Below are positions 32,139 through 44,292 of a stretch of DNA of 62,736 nt, in pieces. The position numbers were made by a program, and so were the translations under genes. Numbering within the stretch: position 1 is the stretch's first letter; every line of letters starts with the position of its first letter. The stretch spans positions 1 through 62,736 of the forward strand of contig JAYKXP010000213.1 of NCBI GenBank assembly GCA_037176845.1, written 5' to 3'. Below the pieces are notes generated by a model. That model had not been told where the DNA came from. It searched no databases and was given only the letters and a program-made list of their open reading frames with translations. Origin of the DNA: Paramarasmius palmivorus (lineage: Eukaryota > Basidiomycota > Agaricomycetes > Agaricales > Marasmiaceae).

Positions 32139-34742
32139 AAGGTGTAATAAGTGACTTTGCTCCTTGCTTCATTTTGTGTGCTGACAGAATTACAGGCCTC
32201 TGACATTCTCTTTTGGCAAAGCTCAAGTAAGCATGCAGCCCGCTCGACAAGAAAAGACCATCTGATACTAAATTCCTCAGCTTCCTTAATAAAAAACAAT
32301 TGCAATACCCTTGTGGAATGTATAGGAGATTATCCTAAGTTCTGGCAATATCCATTAGAGCTGGCTCTTAGCATTTCCCCATTAGTGTTGCTTTGGGGTA
32401 TGATGACATTGCTGTACATCCTAAGACATGCTTTATTGATGGTATGCATATTATTTGTATCTTTTACTACATTACACTTACTCAAGCCAAGGCATGGTTG
32501 GGATTGGGTAACAACTGATTGCTGCAGCTGGCTGTCATCAAGTCCTTCACATGGCAGGAGTTGATCAACATGGCTCTCAACGGCAAATCAAGTGATAACA
32601 CATTATGGGACTTTCTTAACAAGATCACAGATATGATACCCAAAGACAATGTCACAAGTTACTAAATGCAGGTCGTTGCAACCTGAGACACTTTGTCTGT
32701 TACTTGTGGCAGATCATCCATTGTTGAAACAAACATCCTATAAAATTTTCCCTCTGCTCCTCAAGCACTGTTGGATGAGACTACTCCATCTGAAGTGGAC
32801 ATAACTCCAGCTTATGAAGACAATGATATGGATAGTTGATGATCCCATTATGGATATTAATGTCAATTACATTGGCATGAAAGCAAGGCTGATGGTAGAA
32901 GCTGCCAAGAAGCCAAGGAAGAAGGAGGAAGAGACAAGACAAAAAACAGAAGAGTGACAACAACAGAAGCTTGCCAAGAAAGCAGCTCAGGATGAAGAAT
33001 GGAGACATTACAAAAAGCATGCACAACTCCTCATGGAGAGCTGCCAGATGTTTCTCAAGAAAGCTATATCATTTTGCAAGCATACCTTGACACTATATCC
33101 ACTCCGAAGCTTTCTCTGGATGCAACTAGGGAAGTTGGCAAGGTACATATGTCTGCTCTTTGAGCTTTTTCAGCCCTTCTTCTTCATTTGCTTATTCTTA
33201 CCACTTCTGAGATCCAGACATGATCAAAGAGCTTGAATGGCTCATTGAGGCATGTAAAATCCATAGCTCCCCTCACCCAGACTGGAAAATGGGATGGCAC
33301 TTGACCCAGGTGAATTCCCAGTCCTTGGAGTTGAGAAGCTCACCATCTCTGTCTTTGCCAGGCTCACTACCACTGACTTTCCACTTCAGTCATATGCCAG
33401 ATTCTACCCATTATGCAGTCATTAAGCTTTCATTGATGCTAAAAATAATACAAGACCTACTGGAAAGGTGACAAGAGTCCAAGAGTGGGCTCCAGTTGTC
33501 CAAAGCACACTGTATGTCTGTGATCAAAGTCTTGGTACCAGATCCCACTTAAATAACCTGAGTGCCAAACAGGAACCCAGAGTGTCAGAGAGATGCACCC
33601 TATAATCCTGAAAGTATGCATTGTCAGCATGGTTAACCAGAAACAAACAAGACACCAATCACTCAACATCACTCAGGAAGGTGGCATCATCTGGCTCATC
33701 ATTGTTGTCATCTGTTGTTCAGCTCACCAGAGCAAGAGACACCAAAGTGTTACAGTTGGACACCACATCCAACACAAAATTTTTATTATATCCTGCCTTG
33801 CAATACAAGGTTGTGCCTCTTAACTGCAGAAGTGGTCTCAGTAGGCATTCAACAGCATTGGTGTTAATTTCCAGGTATTGTAGGTGGCCCAGCCCACCCA
33901 TAACCTTAACAGTTGATAATATAGTATCAAGCTGTATGACTGGAATGTCAATTGTAAGCCAAATGAGAAGATGACTGTTATCCAAAGATGCACCCAGCCA
34001 TTGAATGGCCTCTTGCTGTTTGTTTGAAGAGACACTGGCAATCAAAAGCCTAGTTAGTAGTAAACACTTACAGAAAAATTAAAGACCCACATTGGCACTC
34101 AAATTGTCAGCTCTCTAGTCAATTTTGGGCAAGTAGTACAACACTCCATGAAGAATGTCAAGTGGTCAATTCCAGTAATTAAGATAGTTTGGAAGACATG
34201 ACAGTTTACGGCCCTGGTGATCCCAGGCAAAATGCCACTCTACCCTCTCATCAACCTAATGTCCTGGACAAGGTCATAGATGCTGTCCCAAAGATCCTGA
34301 GATATATAGTAAATGAACATGAGAGTAGAAAGGTAATCACTGATCATCCAATAAGAACATCTAAGTTGGAACAATGACATCACCCAAACCTAACCTTACT
34401 CAAAAAAGAAATTTTGGTCTATCCCTATGTTGACAGTATCCATCAAGTGTTGTTAGAGTGTTGAAAGCATGGTTGAAGTGTCGACAGGAGTCCTAGCCAG
34501 TGGAAAATCAGGCTATGTACTCCATAGCAGTTACAACACAAGTGTCCACAGCACCAGTGAAGTCTCAACTGTGTTGTGTAAGTGTGGACCCTGTTGCTTA
34601 AATGTTGTCTAAGTGTCAGCAGTGAGATATAAGCATCCTGTATGTTAAATCCTTGTAGCCTTAACCAAAAAGGAAACCCTAACCATATAACTATCTCAAG
34701 TCTATATAGGCAGTGCACTTCTTTGATGGCACCTGACCCAAC
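32139..34742. other. Decayed DNA with pseudo-exons
   Basis: Only short frames are visible. A Lys-rich stretch (VEAAKKPRKKEEETRQK, then a stop, then KLAKKAAQDEEWRHYKKH) lies at about 32880-33025 and looks like a coiled-coil exon. No known domain was recognised. Confidence 0.3.
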
Positions 34743-35173
34743 TGTTGAATGAAGTGGTGAAGTTGATGAAACACTTCTTCAACACTAAGTCCAACAAAAT
34801 ATACAAAGTCTGCTTTGGCACTCTAATTATGCTTGTTCTACTGCACATACACTTGCATTCAGGTTACATTCATGTTTATTTATCTTTTACTTTACTTATT
34901 GAACCTACCTATGGTGTATGGGCATGTAGGAGTATGTAAAACACATATTTTCACATTAGTGGACGATACTTTAATGCCTCGAGTGATCTGCATCATAATA
35001 GGTACAAACAAACAGTAATTACTTACATGTCACAGAGAGTTGACACTTGGAATATATTTTCAATACAAAAGTTACTATTATCAACACTTTTGGGTGATCA
35101 CAGTCAATTGCATTGAGTTCTAGTCATTGTTATTGATCAGTTCAACTGGTAATACTTTGATATAGATTCTAAC
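34743..35173 (+). repeat. Copia LTR, sense on plus strand
   Basis: A full-length LTR reads TGTTGAATG to GATTCTAACA. Flanking pentamers (CCAAC and CATTG) do not match, so no target duplication survives. Between 35174 and 36015 nothing was recognised. Confidence 0.85.
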
Positions 35174-36015
35174 ACATTGCTCACAGTAGTATTTTGAAGC
35201 ACAAAGAGGAGCATCAGGAATATGCAGAAGAACCAATATACATGGTCTTGAAGGGTAGATGTGTAATTGCAGGTAGATTTCCTCAAATTTGGATAGGATT
35301 AGCACCTAAAGACTCTCCTAACTGTCCTATAGCAATCATTTAGGTGATCAATTGACTGTTTTGGGTTTACTCTTTCAGGTTCCAGATAGAAACCTGCCCT
35401 CATCAGAGTGCTTCATATAAGTGCCAGTTGTATTTGTCTAGCAATCAATCTGACATCATTGTAGAAGCAGGGCACAATGCAATCTAAGAACATCTCAAAG
35501 TTGATCTTAAATCAAGCAACCAAAAGCCCTTAGGCACTAAGCAGGGCCAGAGAAGTGGTATGCCGTCTCCAGTTGCATATCTCCTGAGACTCACATTTCA
35601 ATTAGCTCTTAGAATCCTTCCCAGGATTCTGCAAACACCTGAACTTTTAGGGTGTAGATGCAGTCCTTTGTGATCAGCTCAAGAATATGAAGGATGCATC
35701 AAATGCTAAACTCCAGGGGCAGAGGGATAACTAAGAAGCTTTGGATGGACTGCTTGTACCTATACCTATTCTATAACTAAGTGATTGATGAAGGGTTTTA
35801 TTATAACTTTGTAAAGTGTAGAAATCTATCTAGCTTATTCCATTGGATCTGATTATATTGGAATAATTGGTGGCAGCAAATTTACCTGTATGTCCAGCTT
35901 GAACCTTCCACTTCTGTAGCAACACTATGGCTGCTGAAAAGTCCAGTTGAGAGATGGAAAATCACCTCTGAGTGGATTGCTTGTTGATCATCATCAATCC
36001 CTTGGGTGGTTACTG

Positions 36016-36451
36016 TGTTAGAATCTATATCAAAGTATTACCAGTTAAACTGATCAATAACAATGACTAGAACTCAATGCAATTGACTGTGATCACCCAA
36101 AAGTGTTGATAATAGTAACTTTTGTATTGAAAATGTGTTTCAAGTGTCAACTCTCTGTGACATGTAAGTAATTACTGTTTGTTTGTACCTATTGTGACGC
36201 AGAACGCTCGAGGTGTTAAAACACTGTCCCTGTCGCATGGTAGAGGCAAAGGTCTCAGAATAGTCAAATCTAGGTCTTTGGCTGAATCCTTTAGCTACAA
36301 GCCTTGCTTTGAAGCGTTCAACAGATCCATCCTTCTTGTGCTTAATCCTATACACCCATTTAGAGCCAATTGCTTTCTTTCCTTGTGGAAGTTCAACTAG
36401 AGACCATGTGTTGTTTGACAGACGAGCAGCCATCTCCTCCAACATTGCATC
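36016..36451 (-). mobile_element. Truncated copia copy with LTR-RT fusion
   Basis: Bases 36016-36229 are the U5-side half of the LTR. They are fused directly to 36230-36451, the start of the reverse transcriptase region (NNTWSLVELPQGKKAIGSKW to SETFASTMRQG on the minus strand). The same fusion occurs at 44077/44078. The copy ends upstream inside another gene-like frame (MTQIVMQDAGMQ to SALQW). Confidence 0.85.
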
Positions 36452-39205
36452 CTCCCATTGCAGTGCACTATCTATGTCTGATGTATCCTCAACCAATTGT
36501 TCATCTGGTACAACTGGCTCTTCTTTTTGCATTCCAGCATCCTGCATTACTATCTGTGTCATTCTTGATCAATTTTGGAGCTTTTCCAAGTGTCTAGAGG
36601 GTCTCCCTTATTGTCTATGGCGACATAGTTTACTGATGCTGTACTGGTGATATTACATTCCTGTTCTACAATCTTGGTGCTTGTAGGGAATGGATTTCTA
36701 GTATTGTTTCCTTGTAGTATTCTATTATATAGCTGTGTTATGTCTATGTTATTGATGATCTCAGTATGGTTTTGTATTGTAACTGATGTTGATTAGTATG
36801 CTGAATAGTATATGTCTTTGTGATGGGCTTACCTATATAGTCCTGTATATGGCTGATTGCGGGGAACAGAAATATCAACTCCCCTGTCATCCTGTTCTCT
36901 ATTTCAGAGTAATACTGCACTTGGCATGTTGAGAGGCTGGCAAAAGGTCCAAATATCCTTCATTGAATAAAAGGCAGATTTTTTCAGCAAGAAAGGACTG
37001 AAAGTTTCTGGATAGGTTCTTCCTGTATCACTGTCTCTGATACACTAGCTGGTTATTCAGGGTCATCTCAATCAGGGTTGGAACTAGATACCAAGATCAG
37101 TGATGGCATGCTGCTAGGTGTTAACACTGAATCTGTTGGACTCAACAGTAATTCTTGTTCTTGTTGTTGCTGGGATATAGCATCTTGTATAGGAGCTATT
37201 ATTCCTGGATTTAATGAAAATGATATACCAGTATCTAGCACTACTGGGCAAATTCCTGAGGTTGTTCTCCAAGAACCATTAATGAGTACACAGCTGGTGG
37301 GGAATAAGGTTCCCACCATAAGCACACTCCAAAAACGCTTTGTGAGGGGGGCACATTACATATTGGTCAAAAGGCTGGGATCAACAACCTGAGAAGTGGA
37401 AAGTTGGCAATCATGAAAACTTGAGTGGGACAGAAAAACTTACCTGGAATGTTGCAAAAGTATTGGTGTGACAAAACCAAACCCATTGCTCTGGATAGAA
37501 GCACTCTTCCAGCCTGTCATGATATATCAACTGCTCAATAGACAATTGCAGCAGAAACAACCAAGGCAGGATAAACTCAGGCCCTTTGGGGTGAAAAGCT
37601 AAAGCCTGCACCAGGCAAAGGTCAAAGGAGCAAGGAGGGGTATACTTCATGATGTTTTCAAAATTTTGTAGTGGCCATTTGTGCATAGAGCATCAAATAG
37701 ACCAAGACTGTGCAACAGAGCACTGCAGCTGCCCAACATTTGAGCAGAACCTCATCCTCCCTAGAGAAACTAGAGGTCAGAAATCACAAAGACAAGAGCA
37801 AGAATAAGGACTTACACAACCTCTTGCTGAGAAGCAGCATCACCACAGTTGGAGGTATTGATGAAACCTTGAAAGAGCCGGGCTTTGTTGAAGAGTTTGA
37901 CATAAGGACATGATAGTGGGATAGGTATTGTGAACAAAGAGGAGAGATAGAAAAAAAGCCAAAAGCGGGGACTTGGTCAAAAGAGGAAAGGATTTTATAG
38001 GCCAGCTCAGATCACAATGAAGCACAGAGTAAAGGCCTTAAGTGACTTCACAAAGAGTTTTTCTGAAGTTGTGAATACCAAGACATGGAAAGAGATAGAT
38101 CAATCACAAAGATGGACCTATGAGGAATTAGGATGAGTTTATTGGGTCTATCAAGGACCATATGTCCCTCACTAGTGTTCTGCACTAGCAGTAAAAATTC
38201 CAACTCAAAGCTCAAGAGATATTCTGATCAATATTGGAAAGCTGTTAAGCTCCCATATGGTCCCTATATTGACAATCCAGTCACTCAGACATTTCTAATC
38301 CAGGCAACTCTGATCTTGAAGGTGAGTCACACCTCCAGCTTCTACCATATTTGGTATGTAGCTCTTGATTTGTCTACAAAACTGCCTAGGGTTGCATGCA
38401 GCATGTGCAGCTTGTTCTCCAGATGCCAGGAGTTCTTGTTTGAAATGTTGTTGGACTTGAGCAGCTAGTTGAGGAGTTGAGAAGGTTGTTTGGCAGTAAG
38501 AGTGGAGATAGGTTCTTGAACATAAGTTGGTTGCAAAAGACCAGAGAATGCCATGAGTTCAGCAGGTTAACAGAATAATACTGTTAGGTTCCATGCCAGA
38601 GGTATAAAAAGAAGTCTGCAACACCACCAGAAAGTGGAGGACCTCAGATGGTAACAGTTGCTGAAGTTCTACACAACAGCCCTACTGACCCATGGCTTCA
38701 GAGTGAATAGGAAGGAAGAGGAAGTATAGAGATTGGCAGAGATAACATTTATTATTCTGTTAGAGATACAGACACTGTATCCTATGTCTTATATACAAGT
38801 ACAGTGCCAAGTATCTCTAAACAGAACAGAACAAAGGGATATACACAAAAGGAAACATATCAGAATATTAGAAAACACCAAGTATATACGGTAATGCTTC
38901 CAAGGTATTTCTGGACATAAGGTTATCTCTGGAAGTCAGTGTCTGAGTAGTATGGTCATAACAATCTGACATATTGGAGCAGAAAGCCCCAGAAACAATC
39001 AGAAAGGGAGAGAAAGGGTGCATGTGAAGACCAGTTGTTGAATGTGGAAGACAGCTGAGCACTTAGCCTGAAGTTGAGCAGAAACTGTGTGGATTGCAGT
39101 TCACATGACATTTGTTGCCTCACCATCCATCATATGGAGTAGGCTTAACAAAAGGTGTGTTGTCTCTGATACCTACTTGCCTTTTATCTCTTTGGTGTTA
39201 CAGTC
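36452..39205 (-). pseudogene. Decayed gene pieces, minus strand
   Basis: Minus-strand frames include MTQIVMQDAGMQKEEPVV (36562 downward), a Gln-rich piece at 37325-37068 and MHKWPLQNFENIMKYTPP with CLVQALAFHPKGPEFILPW at 37686-37411. They may be exons of one old hypothetical gene. Further right only short frames are present. A TGTTAGAGAT start near 38759 could be the edge of another LTR family, but its other end was not found. Confidence 0.3.
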
Positions 39206-39626
39206 TGTTAGGATCTATATCAAAGTATTACTAGTTAAACTGATCAATAACAATGACTAGAACTCAATGCAATTGACTGTGATCACCCAAAAGTGTTGAT
39301 AATAGTAACTTTTGTATTGAAAATGTGTTTCAAGTGTCAACTCTCTGTGACATGTCAGTAATTACTGTTTGTTTGTACCTATTGTGATGCAGAACGCTCG
39401 AGGCATTAAAACACCGTCCACTAATGCGAAAATACGTGCTTTACATACTCCTACATGCCCATACACCATAGGTAGGTACAATAAGTAAAGTAAAAGATAA
39501 ATAAACATGAATGCAAGTGTATGTGCAGTAGAACAAGCATAATTAGAGTGCCAAAGCAGACTTTGTATATTTTGTTGGACTTGGTGTTGAAGAAGTGTTT
39601 CATCAACTTCATCACTTCATTCAACA
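39206..39626 (-). repeat. Copia LTR, solo
   Basis: 421 bp with TGTTAGGATC to ATTCAACA. Flanks CAGTC and AGTGG do not match, so the target duplication is lost or the copy was rearranged. Confidence 0.85.
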
Positions 39627-39659
39627 AGTGGGTGCTAGAGCCTTTTTTTACAAGAATTT

Positions 39660-40290
39660 ATCTAACTTATATCTGTGTTCATATAACTAATTTTAGAATG
39701 TTTGTAAAAGAAAACCATATGGTAACCAAGAAAACCAAGAGAACGAAATGCTGTTAAACACATCTTCTCTGCTCTTCTACCTACAAACTGCAAATCTATA
39801 TATATCATCCAGAAAGATAAGTAAAGAAATATGTAATAAAAGATGGAAAATAGACAGAACACAAGCAGAATAAGCGAGGAACAGAGATAGTCCATAGGAA
39901 ACATACAAATCAGGGAAATATAAGTCATTTATGTGTAACCAATAAATAGGAATTTCTCTCTTTAGACTTAGGAGTTGGATCCTGTGCCTGTGGGTTGGTG
40001 TTTAGCCTAGTAAAATTTATCTTTACTTTGTATTAAGGCATTTATCTACAAATGAGAGTCATGTTTAACTTCTCTGTAATCAGAATGCTCAGTCATCCAT
40101 GTTCTGGACCTGGCACATCTTTTATAAGTCTCCATGTCTATAAGAAACACTTTTATAAGCAGTTTATCTTCTATATGAGCTTTTGTACCATGAAAACCAA
40201 ATGTGTTACAGTTCTACAACTTTGCCTTCATGTCTGATCAAAAGGAACAACTATGGCCAACAATTCTAGACTCAGCAAAAGCTTTCAGAT
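39660..40290 (+). repeat. Repeat R1, internal fragment
   Basis: This matches the reverse strand of 57405-57985 and, more weakly, 960-1350 of copy 1. A shared anchor is GGAGTTGGATCCTGTGCCTG. The start and end regions of R1 are missing here. Confidence 0.7.
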
Positions 40291-40986
40291 TAAATTCAAT
40301 CTTCAAAATTAATCAATGTTTCTTCATTCTTTTCCAGATTTAGGTATTGTGCAAGACAGCTCTTTGAAGTCCAACAACAAAGCAAAGGTAATAGTAACCA
40401 GAAAGGGGCATATGTTCCACTCTAGTGTAGAAGAAACTACAGAGATGAGAGACATAGTCTTCAGTCTCTGGTCAAGGCAAAGGGGCAGGTGCTCCATAAC
40501 CATTCTCTATGTTGAAATGCCCTTGTTTACTCTCAAACATGAGCATAGCCTGCTCAGGAGGGGGTAAGTACAAAGCCTTATGTCCCATTGAGAGAAATAT
40601 TGAGAAAAATATTAGACACATGCTGTTTGAAGCATTTTGACCACAAACAACTTGAGATTAAACCATACCTACAAGCCCTATCCATGGGTAAGACCAGGCA
40701 AGGCTTTAATTTAAGATCAGATCATTGAGCAACTGTTGTTGTATTGCTTGAAGTATACAGAGTCACCAAAATATCTTTGCTTTCCATAGTGGTTGTTATG
40801 TTAGAGTGAGTGAGCTCACAAATGAGCACCAAAACTTGAGCACTTCATAACTTCCACAACTCATGCATACCAGCTACAATGGTTCTCCAGTTTGCCTCTT
40901 TCCTTCATATGACAAGCATGATCTCAATTAAAGATGACGACTCCATGTTAGCTACAAAAGATATGTTTGCAACTTGAATCCTGCAC

Positions 40987-41086
40987 ATTATTATCAACAA
41001 ACACTTTTGGGTGATCACAGTCAATTGCATTAAGTTCTAGTCATTGTTATTAGTCAGTTGGTAATACTTTGATATAGATTTTAACA
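40987..41086 (+). repeat. Partial copia LTR, U5 end
   Basis: About 100 bp of the U5 side ending TTTTAACA. The rest of the LTR is missing. From 40291 to 40986 only short frames are seen. Confidence 0.8.
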
Positions 41087-41437
41087 TTAAGATCCCTTAT
41101 ATTTGAAGTTCTTACTGCAATTTCCACACAGCAGGGTTCTTCTAGCATGATTCCTTGACTCTGTGACTTGTGAACAGTCTGATTTTCAAGTCCATCTTGT
41201 TGGTTAGATTCCAGGTTTAATTCTATACTTTGATAGCTTTGACTTTCCAATTCTGTTATAGCTGTACTTTCTCCACTATCAATGATTGCATTTGGCTTCT
41301 CTTCTACACTTAGGAACAAAGTACACAGGTTAACTGGTGCATGCATGATTTCCTGTATCTAGATCCTCATATTCTTCTCCTTAGTCATCAGAGATAGGCA
41401 CATTGACAATATCAATACCCCACTCCAAATACACCAT

Positions 41438-41869
41438 GTTGATGTTAGAATCTATATCAAAGTATTACCAGTTATAACTGATCAATAACAATGACTAGAA
41501 CTCAATGCAATTGACTGTGATCACCCAAAAGTGTTGATAATAGTAACTTTTGTATTGAAAATGTGTTTCAAGTGTCAACTCTCTGTGACATGTAAGTAAT
41601 TACTGTTTGTTTGTACCTATTGTGACGCGAAACGCTCGAGACGTTAAAACACCGTCCACTAATGCGAAAATACGCGTTTTACATACTCCTACATGCCCAT
41701 ACACCATAGGTAGGTTCAATAAGTGAAGTAAAAGATAAATAAACATGAATGCAAGTGTATGTGCAGTAGAACAAGCATAATTAGAGTGCCAAAGCAGACT
41801 TTGTATATTTTGTTGGACTTAGTGTTGAAGAAGTGTTTCATCAACTTCATCGCTTCATTCAACAGTTGA
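41438..41869 (-). repeat. Copia LTR with GTTGA on both sides
   Basis: The LTR is 41443-41864. GTTGA occurs at 41438-41442 and 41865-41869, so this looks like a solo LTR with its own 5 bp target duplication. GTTGA is also found after the inverted partial LTR at 44294-44298. Confidence 0.8.
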
Positions 41870-41874
41870 TGCAA

Positions 41875-42031
41875 AATTCAGTTGAGTTGAAACCTTTCGA
41901 AACACCTGAAATATTTACTAATATGGCATATAAGGCTAATTGTATCATGTAATTAGTCACATGGAGTTCCTGATATAGTTTATGTCAAACTTTTCAGATG
42001 CTGTTTCAAATGATTTCAGCTCAACTGAATT
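41875..42031. repeat. MITE-like inverted repeat, about 38 bp arms
   Basis: Arms 41875-41912 and 41993-42031 are imperfect reverse complements: AATTCAGTTGAGTTGAAA against TTTCAGCTCAACTGAATT, with a second matched block. The spacer is 80 bp and has no frame. Confidence 0.6.
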
Positions 42032-42517
42032 ATTTCATCAACATAGTGTTCACTGAAAGTAATAGCTATATAGCTATATGGAGTTGAATAGCTCAGATTG
42101 TCTACAGGTGCTACACATGGTTCAAATTTGGAATACTGTACTTACTTTCAGATACTATCTTCTCCTTTGTCAATTGATACCTGATTATGATGTTGCCAAG
42201 GCTGACCTAAAAGCATTTTGAAAGGTAGTTTTTGCCTTCAATATAGATATTAGCATATGTAGTAAGGGCCTTCTTTGTCCATTGATCTAACTGAACTATA
42301 GTCATCATTTGGATAGGTCAAACAGACTCCTTGCTTGGTTCATTAGTACCATTCCCCATGCCATTGCTTGCACTGTTGGCCATGACCTTTAGTCCCCAAA
42401 AGCAAACTCTACACCCCAGTTGACATTTGTTCATCTGTAGCATTGACAGTGGTGTGACAGGCTTGCCCTACAATATCCCCTTGTTTGGACTGACTGACTG
42501 TTCATATGGACCATCCA

Positions 42518-44292
42518 ATGTCCCTTAGGCTAGACTCTGATGCAAAGCCAGATCCTATATGTGAGCCATGCTTAGCTGGTAAGATGCGCGCAAATCCTTT
42601 TCCTTCATCAACATCTAGAGCTAAGCATGTGCTGGAGCTCATCCATTCTGATCTCCATTATATTGGTGTCACATCTCCTAGTGGGAACAAATACTGGATC
42701 ACATTCATTGATGACCATTCAAGGTTTAGAGCAGTTCTACCTTTGAAGAGAAAAAGCGATGCATTCCAAGCATTTAAACAGTTCAAGGCATGGGCTGAGA
42801 ACTTGTTGGAGTGTAAAATCAAAGTGTTCAGATGTGACAAGGGCGGTGAATATATGTCAAAGGAGTTTCTGGGATTTCTAGAGCAATGTGGAATTGAAAC
42901 CCAATACACAGTCAGAAACTGCCCCCAACAGAATGGAGTTGCAGAGCATGCAAATGGAATCATGGATGAAAGGATCACTGCAATGCTGAAAGAGTCTGGT
43001 CTTCCAAAGATGTTTTGGGCTGAATGCCTGGCTGCACTTGTTCATGTGTGGAATTGTACCCCTACATCTGCTGTACCAAATGCAACTCCATTTGAGTTGT
43101 GGTACAAGAAAAAGCCAAGAGTGGATCATCTGAGGGTATGGGGATGTGTTGCCTATGTGCTGGTGCAAAAGGATAAAAGGGCACACCTGGGATCACATAT
43201 GGAAAAGTGCATCTTTATTGGATATCCTGATGGTGTTAAAGGGTGGAAGTTCTGGAATCCAGAGACAAAGAAAGTGGTAATCAGTGAAAGGGCAGAGTTT
43301 GATGAACGTTACACATATAGAACAGTTGGGAAATTGCCCTTGGTTCAAACTCATTCACAGTCTACACCATCATCTATATCACCATCCACATCAGTACCAG
43401 TCTTGCCAGACATGGATCAGAACAACAACTCAAGTGATGATGGAGATACTATACCAGGTCCACCAGTTACACCTATTCAACCACTAGCAGAAGAACCGAA
43501 CTTGGAAGATGCACCCCAGGAACACATTCCTGCCCTGCAAAATGATGATAGAAGAGCTCAGGAGGATAGAGAGGAAGAGGATCAGCAACAAGAAAATCAG
43601 GAAGAGGAAGAGATCCACCTTGAGCCTCCAGCAGATGAGAGACCAATTGCTGAAAGAAGAACCCAGAGGAATAGACGACCTCCTGGTGAATGGTGGAAAG
43701 TTCATAGAGAGCCAAAGCAAGCCATTAGAGATGATACTACAGATGAAGAGGAAGAGGAGGATGACTTTGATGAAGAGGCTAACAATGCCCTGGCTGAAGC
43801 TGAGCCAAGTACATATAAAGAGGCTGTTACAAGCCCACATGCTGAGAAATGGCATGATGCAATGTTAGAAGAAATGGCTGCTCATCTGTCAAACAACACA
43901 TGGTCTCTAGTTGAACTTTCACAAGGAAAGAAAGCAATTGGCTCTAAATGGGTGTATAGGATAAAGCACAAGAAGGATGGATCTGTTGAACGCTTCAAAG
44001 CAAGGCTTGTAGCTAAAGGATTCAGCCAAAGACCTGGATTTGACTATTCTGAGACCTTTGCCTCTACCATGCGACAGGGACGGTGTTTTAACACCTCGAG
44101 CGTTCTGCATCACAATAGGTACAAACAAACAGTAATTACTTACATGTCACAGAGAGTTGACACTTGAAACACATTTCCAATACAAAAGTTACTATTATCA
44201 ACACTTTTGGGTGATCACAGTCAATTGCATTGAGTTCTAGTCATTGTTATTGATCAGTTATAACTGGTAATACTCTGATATAGATTCTAACA
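42518..44292 (+). mobile_element. 5'-truncated copia copy, LTR-RT fusion
   Basis: Copia internal sequence starts abruptly at 42518 and runs in one open frame to 44167. It covers integrase (HSDL, FIDDHSRF, RCDKGGEY, QQNGVAEHANG), the acidic linker and the first part of reverse transcriptase. At 44077/44078 it jumps into the middle of an LTR, whose U5 side continues to 44292. Coding identity to the copy at 23776-27986 is very high. The frame is cleaner than in the two-LTR element, but gag, most of RT and RNase H are absent, so it cannot move alone. Confidence 0.9.

Noticed and set aside
38759..38850. LTR of a second copia family
   Set aside because: Only a TGTTAGAGAT start and a short internal near-palindrome were seen. 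No second copy or end was found in the window.
44077..44078. Splice junction explaining the LTR-RT fusion
   Set aside because: The full-length element has no GT donor at this point, so splicing of an element RNA does not account for the join.
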